Shown here: positions 1-8,470 of the stretch, in pieces
Numbering within the stretch: the stretch's first letter is position 1
Layout of the letters: every line of letters begins with the position of its first letter
Source: Bacteroidia bacterium
GTDB lineage: Bacteria; Bacteroidota; Bacteroidia; Flavobacteriales; Schleiferiaceae
Reading direction: 5' to 3'
DNA: 34,783 bases
NCBI GenBank assembly: GCA_030427785.1
Contig: JAUICR010000007.1
Location: 1 to 34,783 of the forward strand
Notes under the pieces: generated by a model
The model's database searches: none
What the model was told of the DNA's origin: nothing
The model's input: the letters and a program-made list of their open reading frames with translations, nothing else
Position numbers and translations under genes: made by a program

Positions 1-41
1 GATTAACAGTCAGATGCTCTAACCAACTGAGCTAAGGAGGA
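1..41 (-). tRNA. tRNA-Asn (anticodon GTT), 5' part only
   Basis: Read on the minus strand from base 41, the sequence gives a 7-base acceptor arm (TCCTCCT), TA, a D arm (GCTC, loop AGTTGGTTA, GAGC), and an anticodon stem TCTGA with loop CTGTTAA, which places GTT as the anticodon. The window begins inside the anticodon stem, so the variable loop, T arm and 3' acceptor strand lie outside it. The amino acid identity rests on the anticodon alone. Confidence 0.9.
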
Positions 42-130
42 ATATGTTTTCCGTTAAATTTCGGGCTGCAATATTAGAACCTTTCAACTAATTACACAAT
101 ATTTGCGGCCACATTTTCAATTAAAAAAAT

Positions 131-1051
131 ATGAGCCTAGTAATAGTTGGTACAGTTGCCTTTGATGAATTAATAACACCCTTTGGAAAATCGGGAAAAA
201 TAGTCGGTGGGTCAGGTACTTACGCGGCACTTTCGGCTTCCAACTTTATAGATGATTGTAAAATCGTCTCTATTATTGGTGAGGATTTTCCAGAAAGCCA
301 ACTAAAAGAATTTCAGGCAAAGGGAATTTCTACAGAGGGAATAGAGGTGGTAAAAGGCGGAAAAACTTTCTTTTGGAAAGGAGAGTATCATAATGATATG
401 AATACCAGAGACACCTTAGATACTCAGCTGAATGTACTTGCTGATTTCAATCCGAGTCTTCCAGAAAATTGTAAAAACGCAGAGTTTTTGATGCTAGGCA
501 ATCTTACACCTCAAGTGCAGTTAAGCGTACTTAATCAAATGACAAAACGCCCAAAACTGGTTATTCTTGATACCATGAACTTTTGGATGGACATTGCCTT
601 GGATGAGTTGAAAGAAGTGTTGAAGAAGATTGATGTTTTAACTATTAATGATGAAGAGGCCCGTCAGTTGAGTGGTGAGTACTCCTTAGTAAAGGCTGCC
701 AAGAAAATATTTGAAATGGGCCCTAAGTATCTTATTATCAAGAAAGGCGAACATGGCGCATTGTTGTTTGATAAGGATGAAGTGTTTTTTGCACCGGCAT
801 TACCTCTAGAGGAGGTTTTTGACCCTACCGGAGCTGGAGATACTTTTGCTGGTGGCTTTATTGGTTATTTGGCAAGATCAAGAGATATCTCGTTTGACAG
901 CATGAAGAGAGCGGTTATTTATGGTTCTGCATTGGCTTCTTTTTGTGTTGAGAAATTTGGAACGGAAAGAATAGCAGAAATTACTAAAGCTGAAATGCAT
1001 CAACGGGTAAGGCAATTTAGAGAATTAACACAATTTGAAATAGAATTGTAA
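131..1051 (+). CDS. PfkB-family carbohydrate kinase
   Basis: This 306-residue cytosolic kinase has the ribokinase/PfkB layout. The N-terminus carries the substrate-side Gly-Gly motif (VGGSGTYAA, about residues 25-33). The C-terminal anion-hole and catalytic motif is DPTGAGD at 231-237, with D237 as the expected catalytic base, followed by TFAGGF. The middle segment LDTMNFWMD and NDEEARQLSG (about 147-182) is typical of the nucleoside- or sugar-kinase branch. The length is normal for the family. The exact sugar or nucleoside cannot be read from sequence. It is a single gene, set off from the next by a strong terminator at 1091-1117. Confidence 0.9.
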   Translation: MSLVIVGTVAFDELITPFGKSGKIVGGSGTYAALSASNFIDDCKIVSIIGEDFPESQLKEFQAKGISTEGIEVVKGGKTFFWKGEYHNDMNTRDTLDTQLNVLADFNPSLPENCKNAEFLMLGNLTPQVQLSVLNQMTKRPKLVILDTMNFWMDIALDELKEVLKKIDVLTINDEEARQLSGEYSLVKAAKKIFEMGPKYLIIKKGEHGALLFDKDEVFFAPALPLEEVFDPTGAGDTFAGGFIGYLARSRDISFDSMKRAVIYGSALASFCVEKFGTERIAEITKAEMHQRVRQFRELTQFEIEL

Positions 1052-1090
1052 TTGAGCTCGTATCGATAAATAATTGAAACGTACCGTTTA

Positions 1091-1120
1091 AAAAATCCCG
1101 ACCTAGTCGGGATTTTTTGT
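1091..1120 (+). terminator. Rho-independent terminator after the PfkB kinase
   Basis: A perfect 12-bp stem, AAAAATCCCGAC with GTCGGGATTTTT, encloses a 3-base loop (CTA) and is followed by a T-rich run. It starts 39 bases after the kinase stop codon. The A/T-flanked symmetry could make it work on both strands, but only the kinase ends here. Confidence 0.9.
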
Positions 1121-1227
1121 TTTATACCCAACCAATAGTGCTTTACCAGCGTTAAAGGTATAACGAGTGGGGATTTAACACTCAAAAAATATTTTTTACG
1201 ACTTCTTTTGGTGAATTGTTCGGTTGT

Positions 1228-1270
1228 ACCGGGTAAGCTGGTTTTCAGTAAATTGGCTTTCCCGGTTTTT
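1228..1270 (+). promoter_or_regulatory. Terminator-like hairpin in the leader of the sigma-factor gene
   Basis: ACCGGG at 1228-1233 pairs with CCCGGT at 1261-1266. An inner AGC/GCT pair and a loop of about 20 bases complete the hairpin, and TTTTT follows directly. The structure ends about 10 bases before the ATG at 1280. It is therefore placed as an attenuator or translation-control hairpin for the sigma operon, not as the end of a gene, because no gene ends here. The function is inferred from shape and position. Confidence 0.45.
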
Positions 1271-1279
1271 CTTCTAAAA

Positions 1280-1837
1280 ATGAACCTAGATAAGAATCTT
1301 ATACCAGCATGCATTAAAGAGGATCGTAAGGCTCAGTTTGAGCTTTATCGAGTGTGCTACTCTGTGCTTATGTCAGTATGCTTGCGATACGAAAGGAATA
1401 AGGAGGACGCAGAATTTGTGTTAAATAATGTTTTTTTCAAGATCTTGAAGAATCTGAAAAACTATGATCCTAATATTCCTTTTGAAGCGTGGATACGAAG
1501 AATAGCTATTAACACTCAGATTGATGAGTTTAGGAAAAAAAGTAGGAGCCAGATTGAATACCATGAGGCGCCAATGCAGCTTGCTAACCTAACCATGATG
1601 GATTATAACGAAGCGGATAAAATGTTTGATGCTGAAGAATTGGAAATAATGATTCGGACATTACCGCCTACCAGTCAGAAGGTATTTAACCTTTATGTAA
1701 TTGACGGTTATAATCATAAGGAAATTGGGGAGCAGCTGAATATAAGTGAAGGAACAAGCAAGTGGCACCTGAGTAGTGCCCGAGCTAAGTTGAAAGAGCT
1801 GATGCGGAAAATTTTGAACAATGTGGCAGCGGTGTAA
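1280..1837 (+). CDS. ECF-type RNA polymerase sigma factor
   Basis: This is a 185-residue sigma-70-family protein of extracytoplasmic-function size. Region 2 runs over the first 90 residues and includes the conserved segment IRRIAINTQIDEFRKKSR. Region 4 is a C-terminal helix-turn-helix, with LPPTSQKVFNLYVIDGYNH leading to KEIGEQLNISEGTSKWHLS and SARAKLKELM. The reading frame stays open to 1208, but I start at the ATG at 1280: the shorter protein has normal family length, and the longer one would translate the leader hairpin. The stop codon TAA shares one base with the ATG of the next gene, so the two are translationally coupled, as expected for a sigma factor and its membrane regulator. Confidence 0.9.
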   Translation: MNLDKNLIPACIKEDRKAQFELYRVCYSVLMSVCLRYERNKEDAEFVLNNVFFKILKNLKNYDPNIPFEAWIRRIAINTQIDEFRKKSRSQIEYHEAPMQLANLTMMDYNEADKMFDAEELEIMIRTLPPTSQKVFNLYVIDGYNHKEIGEQLNISEGTSKWHLSSARAKLKELMRKILNNVAAV

Positions 1838-3048
1838 TGACGGAGAGAGAACTAGAAAAATTATTTAGATCAAAACTCAACAATAGAGAGTTTCCTGTGA
1901 ATGAGGAAAACTGGGCTAGAATGGAGAGTATTCTTGACGCCAATCAGGTAAAGGCAGGTGCCTACTATTGGCGTTCGGTTGCTGCTATTTTAATGTTCGC
2001 TTTTTCGATTGTAGGGCTTCAGTTGTATAATGCTAAAGTTGCCTCACATAAAGAAAACCTAATTGTGGCCCCTAGTTCGCAAGAAATAGGAATAATGCCT
2101 ATGGAAAGTCAAACGGAAACCTCCGAGCCTAGAGATGCGCAGGATAACGTAACAAACACATCCGTAGCCAGCTCTAGCGCAGCAGAGCCCAAACCTACTG
2201 CCGTTCAAGCAGAAAAAGCAAATAAAACCCTTGCCACGAATATTGTAACCAGCGAGCTATTGAGCGAAGAAGTGTATGCAGAAAGTTCAGAGGTAGCAAG
2301 CCAAGGGCGTTTCGAAAGCCAAGAGGGAATAAGTTTAATTGGTAAAAGTAAGCTGCCTGGTTTGAAGGTTTCGTTTGCTGGATTGACAGGTTTAAAGACA
2401 GTTTCCTCTTTGGAGGCTAATACATCACCAATTTCTAAAACGGATTATAAAGGAAATTTGTTCATAGTAGCAGGCCCGGTGTTTAGTGGATCTTTTAATG
2501 ATAATACTCTCGGAACCGGGTTTCAGGCTGGCTTGGCATATCAATATAAGTTTGCTAATAAGCTAAATATGGAACTGGGGGTAAATTATGTTCGCTTAAA
2601 CAATGTAGGCCTCACTAGCCAATCAGATAGCACCTTTTTCCACTTTGGCATGGAGCGGGTAGAAACAGAGTCCTTATGCGACCAGTTAGATTATGTAGAA
2701 ATACCGCTTAGCGTTTCTTATCAGGTATTACCTAAGCACGAAATTGGTTTTAGAGGATATGCATCACTTTTGGTAAACGCCAGCCAAGAAACCACAAAAA
2801 CTACCTATGCCTCAAAATCTGGAGTGCGTGTAGAGAATACATCGTCCAAAGGATATAATGAGGGTTTTAATCGTTATGATTTTGGAATTGGAGCATTTTA
2901 TAGATATACGTTTAATCAAAGCTTTAGTATGGGTATACAAGTTAATAGAGGCTTGGTAGACGTATCTACTATGGATGATGATTTGACGGACAACAGTAAT
3001 CATGTAAATCTCAATACTAGGATAGAGTTGAGGTACAATATTTTTTGA
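1837..3048 (+). CDS. Membrane-anchored anti-sigma-like protein with a beta-barrel-like C-terminal domain
   Basis: This 403-residue protein starts inside the stop codon of the ECF sigma gene. Residues 1-43 are charged and probably cytosolic (FPVNEENWARME resembles N-termini of Bacteroidota anti-sigma-like proteins). One hydrophobic segment follows (about 45-63, VAAILMFAFSIVGLQLY), then a Ser/Thr/Glu-rich linker to about 165. From about residue 205 there are alternating aromatic beta-strands with a Phe-ending C-terminus, resembling the outer-membrane beta-barrel domain family. An inner-membrane anchor joined to a barrel-like domain is unusual in topology. Coupling suggests it controls or senses for the sigma factor. 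That role is inferred, since no classical zinc anti-sigma motif is visible. Confidence 0.7.
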   Translation: MTERELEKLFRSKLNNREFPVNEENWARMESILDANQVKAGAYYWRSVAAILMFAFSIVGLQLYNAKVASHKENLIVAPSSQEIGIMPMESQTETSEPRDAQDNVTNTSVASSSAAEPKPTAVQAEKANKTLATNIVTSELLSEEVYAESSEVASQGRFESQEGISLIGKSKLPGLKVSFAGLTGLKTVSSLEANTSPISKTDYKGNLFIVAGPVFSGSFNDNTLGTGFQAGLAYQYKFANKLNMELGVNYVRLNNVGLTSQSDSTFFHFGMERVETESLCDQLDYVEIPLSVSYQVLPKHEIGFRGYASLLVNASQETTKTTYASKSGVRVENTSSKGYNEGFNRYDFGIGAFYRYTFNQSFSMGIQVNRGLVDVSTMDDDLTDNSNHVNLNTRIELRYNIF

Positions 3049-3051
3049 TAA

Positions 3052-4170
3052 ATGAAGCGAATACTTGTACATATTAGTCTTTTGTGTGTGATACTAGCAG
3101 CCTGTTCAAAAGAGGCAGGGCACACAGATCAGTATGTTGATAATCACCGGTTTTTCCTAAAGGGAGAAGTAAATGGAGAACCCTTTGATATAAAAGCCGG
3201 AGAAGACGACTATTTTCTGGAGACTAGTTACAGTAGAGATAATGGTATAGTTATTATGGAGGGCACTTTAGCAAGGACGACCGAGCCAAATCGCAATGCC
3301 TTCAGTATTAAAATAAGAGGCGCTGAGGTTTCATCATCTCAAACTCAGTTTTTGGTAGACGAAAACATAGTTGAAAAAAACTATGCTTTTAGAGACAAAA
3401 GTGGTTTTAATTCACAACCTGAGAAGTATGAGATTTCTTTTTTTGGTGATACTACTTTGGCCAATTTAGAATATACCTGGACGTTTCCTGATGGAAGTTA
3501 CTCTAACGACCAAAGTCCTACCCGAACCGTAGATATAAATAGCTATGTAGATTTTCCGGTAAGTATGCAAACCAGCCAAAATGGTGGTTGCCAAAGTTTG
3601 GTAACGCATTACGTAAACTTAGCAGATGATTGCGATGGTACATTCCGTATGGAAATTCCAAGTACGGGTAGTATGTACAAAACAGAGGTGAAAACCTGGG
3701 CGGGTGATATAGACAGGGCCGAGTGGTTTTTAGATGGCAATCAAGTGTATCCAAACTTTTTCAACGAAATAGATATAAATCAAGTGCCGGGGGCAAGCGT
3801 ACTAAGCTGTGATATCTTATTTAAGGACGGTTGTACAAAGAGAATAGAGAGAGACCTGAGCGTAACAAACTATAACCCCTGCGTTACTGATATGTGGTAC
3901 AGCAAAAACAAACCTGTAATCTTTAATCCAAATCAGTATTCAACCATAGAGATTGAGTACTATGACAGTGCGGGTGAGCTTTATAGCTCTTATTACTCTA
4001 ATGTAGAAGGTGAGTTTAAAATTGTTTCTACTTCTCCATTTCAGCAAAATGAAAACGGGCAAAGCACTATACGCTTCTTTATGGAGCTAGACGTGATGCT
4101 CAAAAACGATCAAGGCGAAACTCTTTCTCTAAAAAATGTATTTGGAACTTTGGCGGTAGCGCACCCTTAG
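3052..4170 (+). CDS. Lipoprotein, third gene of the sigma operon
   Basis: This 372-residue predicted lipoprotein has the signal peptide MKRILVHISLLCVILAAC, a clear lipobox ILAAC, and Cys18 as the lipidation site. Residues 125-175 contain a PKD-like pattern (YTWTFPDGSYS), and cysteines near 180, 193, 253 and 261 could form periplasmic disulfides. No enzyme motif is visible. It begins 3 bases after the barrel protein, so it probably belongs to the same transcript and is exported to the envelope as an effector or target of that sigma system. Its stop overlaps the convergent biotin-carrier gene by 4 bases. Confidence 0.75.
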   Translation: MKRILVHISLLCVILAACSKEAGHTDQYVDNHRFFLKGEVNGEPFDIKAGEDDYFLETSYSRDNGIVIMEGTLARTTEPNRNAFSIKIRGAEVSSSQTQFLVDENIVEKNYAFRDKSGFNSQPEKYEISFFGDTTLANLEYTWTFPDGSYSNDQSPTRTVDINSYVDFPVSMQTSQNGGCQSLVTHYVNLADDCDGTFRMEIPSTGSMYKTEVKTWAGDIDRAEWFLDGNQVYPNFFNEIDINQVPGASVLSCDILFKDGCTKRIERDLSVTNYNPCVTDMWYSKNKPVIFNPNQYSTIEIEYYDSAGELYSSYYSNVEGEFKIVSTSPFQQNENGQSTIRFFMELDVMLKNDQGETLSLKNVFGTLAVAHP

Positions 4171-4673
4171 GCTTCAAAAGCTAAAAGCACTTCGTTTTTT
4201 TCTACTGCTTTTCCAATCTCGGCATGCACAGATTTTACAATAGCATCACTTTCAGCTTTCAGCATATTTTCCATTTTCATAGCCTCTAATACAACTAGTG
4301 GCTGCCCTTTGCTTACACTCTCGCCCTCTTTTACAAGCACCTTTAGTACTAAGCCAGGCATTGGGGCTTTAAGGTCGTTTACCTTACTGCCCACAAGGTT
4401 ATCCATACCCAACTCTGCCAGCAATATTTCAAATTGATCTTTGGCTTCAAGCGTATACTCAGTATTATTTACCCTTAGCGTAAAAGTATGAGTCTCGTAA
4501 TCGGCATGCACCAGCGATACGTTGTAGCTTTTTAGGTCATGAAGAATATTTAATTCCGTAGATGTACCGGCTATATCAAGTGAATAATCTACACTATCAA
4601 TTTTTCCAGAATTCGGATTATCCTTGTTAGGCTCTAGTTTATACGTTTTTTCTCCAATGCTAATCTGATACAT
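4167..4673 (-). CDS. Biotin carboxyl carrier protein (biotin/lipoyl attachment domain)
   Basis: This is a 168-residue biotin carrier. The C-terminal 70 residues form the biotinyl domain, with APMPGLVLKVLVKEGESV leading to the biotinylation motif EAMKMEN, where K133 receives biotin. Residues 1-90 are a beta-rich extension of the kind seen in stand-alone Bacteroidota carriers associated with acetyl-CoA, propionyl-CoA or oxaloacetate carboxylase complexes. No carboxylase or transcarboxylase subunit lies in this window, so the partner must be encoded elsewhere. The gene is convergent with the lipoprotein gene (4-base overlap) and divergent from the M1-like gene. Confidence 0.88.
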   Translation of the reverse strand: MYQISIGEKTYKLEPNKDNPNSGKIDSVDYSLDIAGTSTELNILHDLKSYNVSLVHADYETHTFTLRVNNTEYTLEAKDQFEILLAELGMDNLVGSKVNDLKAPMPGLVLKVLVKEGESVSKGQPLVVLEAMKMENMLKAESDAIVKSVHAEIGKAVEKNEVLLAFEA

Positions 4674-4698
4674 ATTCTTCAGCTTTAAATAATGCCAG

Positions 4699-4706
4699 TA
4701 TTTTTG
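4699..4706 (+). promoter_or_regulatory. Possible Bacteroidota -7 box for the M1-like gene
   Basis: TATTTTTG fits the TAnnTTTG consensus of Bacteroidota primary promoters and lies 20 bases before the ATG at 4727. No good TTG -33 element is evident at the usual distance, so support is modest. Confidence 0.35.
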
Positions 4707-4726
4707 ACGAAATTTTTGACGCGAGC

Positions 4727-6439
4727 ATGCAAAGATGGCTAATTTTTATTTTCTGTTTACCGCTTATCAGCTGGGGGCAAAATGCCAATGTTGAAGTCAT
4801 CAGCACGGAGCTGTCTTATTGGCTAGCGGGTTCGCAAATGAATGCGGATACATCAATAATAAATGGTAAAGCGAACATTGAGTTTCGCAGCCTACAGTCT
4901 TCTCAAAGCTTAAACCTAGAAGTTGGAGCATTGCAAGTAAAATCTATTTCGTTAAAGGAAGGAAGAATAAAACGTGCACTGCCGTTTGAACACAAGAATG
5001 GTATTTGTAAAGTACCGTTTGAAACAGAGATTTATCAACATATCGAATGGCAGATAGACTTTGAGCTCCCTTATAGGAACGACAGCTATTCTGCAGACGT
5101 TTTTCTAAAAAAGAACTTGATGGTTCTTAATCCGATTGCAAGCACACAAGAAGGAGTTGGGTCTTTGGCGTATTTTTTTCCGCGTTTCGGTGATGATGTG
5201 GGAGTATTAAAGCTAAACCTGAGCTTTCCGGTGAGTAAGACAATTGGTTTTCCAGGCAAATTAGAATTTGAGGTAACACAAAAGGGAGGCGTTCAAAGTC
5301 AGTTTTGGACCTCTGAAAAAGCTATCTCTGCCAAGGAGTTTTATCTATTCGTTTCCGAATTTGAAGAAGAGCAAGCTAAAGATCCTGATCAGGAGTTTGA
5401 ATTGACGAGCTTTGAGTTAGATGCTATAAGAGCGAGTACAGCACCAGCACGTATGGCTCCCGCCCTTCTTTTTTTTGGAATTGAGCCACAATCATATACT
5501 GACAGCCAGTTGGTAGAAATTGATAGCTTAAGTGCTGGGCTATTTACTGGGTTTTTTATACAAGGAAATGAGCCAAATATGGGTGTGCTGGCTGAGGAAC
5601 TAAATCGGAGAAAAGCCCTGGCCCTATATATTAATAGCAATGATACCGCCTTAGCTTCTGACCTTTTGTGGAAAACAATGACAGATGAAAAGGGTAAGGA
5701 ATGGGAAGAAGAAGTGCTTAAGGATAAGTGGGAGAAAAGAAGATACTTGAAGACTCAATTTCAGCCAATAGTATATGCTTGGCGTTTTGATAAGTGGAAA
5801 AACGCAAATCCCAAATTGGTATCGGCTTTAGATTATGAGCAATTAGACACAGGTTTTTTACAGCCATTTTTAATCAGCCAAAGCATGTATAGCTTAAGCT
5901 TGAGCTACTACTACGTAGGGGGCGATAACACATTTTATGTAAGTTATGAGCAAGACAGTACTGCGGCTCCACCCTATATAATGCCTATACAGATTACAGT
6001 GTTTACTAGCCAAGGTGTAATAGATACTATAGGAATAATAATAAAGCAGCAAGGACGAATAGAGGTGAATTGTCAAGTAGCGCCCAGTGGTGTACAAGTG
6101 TATTTAGGCGAAAACAAACTGGGTACCTACGTAGATGTAAAACCAGATGCTTATTTGTTATTTCAACTAAGCAAAGCTGAAAGTAAGGAACAACGAAAGG
6201 AAGCTCTAGAGGGGTTGTTTAAGACAGCGAACCCAAATTTGTTTTCTACGGCCTTGGGCATAGCCATGCGCGATGAAGCAGATGAAATAAAAATAATGGC
6301 GTTGCAAAATGCAGGAGATTTAAACATTGCACAACAGTACAAGTTAAAAGCTACCATCATCAGTTTGAGCCAAAATAATAATGCTGAAGTACGAGAATTA
6401 GCTTCGGCTTTGGTGGTCAAATATTATCCTGACAAGTGA
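4727..6439 (+). CDS. Exported M1-aminopeptidase-like protein lacking the catalytic domain
   Basis: This 570-residue protein has a signal peptide (MQRWLIFIFCLPLISWGQ). Residues 20-215 resemble the N-terminal beta-saddle domain of M1 metallopeptidases. Residues about 365-480 resemble the segment that follows the M1 catalytic helices plus the Ig-like domain: FYVSYEQ, a PPYIMPIQITVF strand, and VDVKPDAYLLFQL, matching the usual VDPDGWLL strand. Residues about 485-570 form HEAT-like helices. The GAMEN motif and the HEXXH-E zinc site are absent, and the region between is far too short (about 150 residues) for a thermolysin-like domain. I infer a non-catalytic scaffold or binding protein. The family assignment is by pattern and would need a profile search. 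Confidence 0.6.
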   Translation: MQRWLIFIFCLPLISWGQNANVEVISTELSYWLAGSQMNADTSIINGKANIEFRSLQSSQSLNLEVGALQVKSISLKEGRIKRALPFEHKNGICKVPFETEIYQHIEWQIDFELPYRNDSYSADVFLKKNLMVLNPIASTQEGVGSLAYFFPRFGDDVGVLKLNLSFPVSKTIGFPGKLEFEVTQKGGVQSQFWTSEKAISAKEFYLFVSEFEEEQAKDPDQEFELTSFELDAIRASTAPARMAPALLFFGIEPQSYTDSQLVEIDSLSAGLFTGFFIQGNEPNMGVLAEELNRRKALALYINSNDTALASDLLWKTMTDEKGKEWEEEVLKDKWEKRRYLKTQFQPIVYAWRFDKWKNANPKLVSALDYEQLDTGFLQPFLISQSMYSLSLSYYYVGGDNTFYVSYEQDSTAAPPYIMPIQITVFTSQGVIDTIGIIIKQQGRIEVNCQVAPSGVQVYLGENKLGTYVDVKPDAYLLFQLSKAESKEQRKEALEGLFKTANPNLFSTALGIAMRDEADEIKIMALQNAGDLNIAQQYKLKATIISLSQNNNAEVRELASALVVKYYPDK

Positions 6440-6450
6440 AATCCAATCCC

Positions 6451-6458
6451 TAAATTTG
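6451..6458 (+). promoter_or_regulatory. Possible -7 promoter box for rseP
   Basis: TAAATTTG matches TAnnTTTG exactly, 12 bases after the preceding stop codon and 67 bases before the rseP ATG. No clear TTG is seen at the -33 position, so this is a candidate only. Confidence 0.4.
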
Positions 6459-6524
6459 CGGGCTGTGAAAATAAAGCAGATTAAAGGCGTTTAGTAAGAT
6501 AATCAAGCGCACTAAAGAAACATA

Positions 6525-7844
6525 ATGGAGATTTTTATTCAAGCTTCTCAGTTTATACTGAGTCTTTCCCTTTTAATAATATTACACGAGTTGGGTCATT
6601 TTATACCAGCTAAACTTTTCAAAACCAAAGTGGAGAAATTCTACTTGTTTTTTGATCCATGGTTTTCGTTGGTAAAAAAGAAAATAGGTGATACCGAGTA
6701 CGGTATTGGGTGGTTGCCATTGGGTGGTTATGTAAAAATAGCTGGGATGGTAGACGAGAGTATGGATAAGGAGCAAATGAAACAAGAACCTAAGCCTTGG
6801 GAGTTTCGTTCAAAGCCAGCTTGGCAGCGACTTATTATTATGCTAGGAGGGGTTACCGTAAATGTGATTCTTGCCATTGTCATTTATACAGGTATGATGA
6901 TGCATTATGGCGAGGAAGTGTTGCCAAATGAAAACATCACCTGGGGTTTGGCGGTAGATAGTACGGCTGAGCAGTTAGGCCTTAGAGACGGTGATAAGAT
7001 TGTATCGATAGACGGGAAAAAGATAGAGTCTTTTAGAGATATTTCATTGGAATTGCTTTTGGGTGAGGCGGGCCAAATTGAGGTAGACCGAAATGGTGAA
7101 ACTCAAATGATATCCGTGTCGGATGCTCAAAAAGGAATGGTAATAGCCGCTAAAACGGAGCTGGTGAGCCCTCGTTTTCCTTATGTAGCAGGAGGTTTTG
7201 TTGAAGGGTCTGCTTCTGCAGAATCAGGAATGAAAGAGGGTGACTCGTTGATTGCTTTAAACGGCAAACCCCTTTACTTTTTTGATCAGTATGTAGAAGA
7301 AATTCCGAAACTAAAGAATGAAGAAATACACATAACAGTAGTGCGCGCGGGTGAAACCTTAGATGTGCACATGACCGTACCCGAGGAAGGTAAAATTGGG
7401 CTAAGGCCACTTGCTCCAGGTCATTTCTTCGAAATTGATTCTAAAAAATATGGCTTTGTAGAGGCGGTGCCTGCGGGCTTTTCAAAATCGAAAAAAGTGC
7501 TTACGGATTACATCCGTCAGTTTAAGCTAATCTTTAATAGCGAAACGGGTGCCTACAAAGAACTTGGAGGTTTTATTATGATTGCCAATCAATTTGACCC
7601 GGTATGGAACTGGGAAAAATTCTGGGGCTTCACGGCTTTCTTAAGTATTATGTTGGCCTTTCTTAATATTCTTCCTATTCCGGCCTTGGATGGCGGCCAT
7701 GTGGTGTTTGTACTTTGGGAAATGATAACAGGCCGCAAACCCTCCGAAAAAGTCTTAGAGTATGCTCAAATGGTTGGGTTTATAATTCTCCTTGGGCTTA
7801 TCCTTTTGGCCAACGGAAACGATATAATTAAGCTCTTTAACTAA
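6525..7844 (+). CDS. rseP: RIP metalloprotease RseP (site-2 protease, M50)
   Basis: This is a 439-residue inner-membrane zinc protease that cleaves transmembrane segments, classically of anti-sigma factors. The zinc motif HELGH is at residues 21-25 in the first membrane helix. It is followed by the GYVKIAGM loop, a membrane helix (about 105-125), two periplasmic PDZ domains (about 130-290; GLRDGDKIVSIDGK and GMKEGDSLIALNGK), the third-ligand region ILPIPALDGGH (about 385-395) and a final helix. The length is normal. It is followed 5 bases later by a DUF985 gene. In this window it is a plausible processor of the anti-sigma-like protein at 1837-3048, but that link is inference. Confidence 0.95.
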   Translation: MEIFIQASQFILSLSLLIILHELGHFIPAKLFKTKVEKFYLFFDPWFSLVKKKIGDTEYGIGWLPLGGYVKIAGMVDESMDKEQMKQEPKPWEFRSKPAWQRLIIMLGGVTVNVILAIVIYTGMMMHYGEEVLPNENITWGLAVDSTAEQLGLRDGDKIVSIDGKKIESFRDISLELLLGEAGQIEVDRNGETQMISVSDAQKGMVIAAKTELVSPRFPYVAGGFVEGSASAESGMKEGDSLIALNGKPLYFFDQYVEEIPKLKNEEIHITVVRAGETLDVHMTVPEEGKIGLRPLAPGHFFEIDSKKYGFVEAVPAGFSKSKKVLTDYIRQFKLIFNSETGAYKELGGFIMIANQFDPVWNWEKFWGFTAFLSIMLAFLNILPIPALDGGHVVFVLWEMITGRKPSEKVLEYAQMVGFIILLGLILLANGNDIIKLFN

Positions 7845-7849
7845 AACGA

Positions 7850-8347
7850 ATGACGGCTCAAGAAATAATCAATTCCCTAGGCTTGCAAGAGCACCCTGAA
7901 GGTGGTTATTTCAAAGAAACTTACAGAAGCAAGGATCAGATTGGATTAGAGAGTTTGGATAAGGCGTATGACAGTAAGCGGAATTACTCTACGGCTATAT
8001 ACTTTCTGCTGACTTCCGATACGTTTTCTGCTTTTCACAAAATCAAGCAAGATGAGTTTTGGCATTTTTATAAAGGTAGCTGTATTAAGTTGCATCAAAT
8101 TTCGCCAGAAGGAGCATATAAGTGCGTACTAATAGGTGCTGACTTAACAGCGGGCCAGGTGCCTCAATATGTAGTGCCTGGTGGTTATTGGTTTGCTGCT
8201 GAGGTATTGCAAAAAAATAGTTTTGCACTGGTGGGCTGTACGGTTTCTCCGGGCTTTGATTTTGCTGATTTTGTATTGCCCTCTCGTCAAGAAATGAAAG
8301 ACTTATTTCCGCAGCATAGTGATGTTTTTGAAAGGCTATGTAGGTAG
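7850..8347 (+). CDS. DUF985 cupin-fold protein
   Basis: This 165-residue protein matches the Cupin_5 (DUF985) family. The N-terminus reads LGLQEHPEGGYFKETYRS, then come YFLLTSDTFSAFHKIKQDE and FWHFYKGS, with the later strands VVPGGYWFAAE and GCTVSPGFDFADF. These are the conserved blocks of the family. The fold is a single small-molecule-binding barrel, and substrate and activity are not established for most members. It lies 5 bases after rseP and is probably co-transcribed, though no functional connection is apparent. The start ATG is the first in frame after the rseP stop. Confidence 0.88.
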   Translation: MTAQEIINSLGLQEHPEGGYFKETYRSKDQIGLESLDKAYDSKRNYSTAIYFLLTSDTFSAFHKIKQDEFWHFYKGSCIKLHQISPEGAYKCVLIGADLTAGQVPQYVVPGGYWFAAEVLQKNSFALVGCTVSPGFDFADFVLPSRQEMKDLFPQHSDVFERLCR

Positions 8348-8470
8348 AATGTCTATTAGTGATTGCATGTTTTAGGTTTTAGCAGCCTTTTTTTGGGATA
8401 GTAAAGTTTGGTTTAATATCAACTATGATTATTTTAACAGTGACCTGAGCCAAATTCTATCTCCCATCCT

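Noticed and set aside
1208-1279. Upstream in-frame start for the sigma factor
   Set aside because: It would translate through the GC-rich hairpin and add 24 residues not expected in ECF sigma factors.
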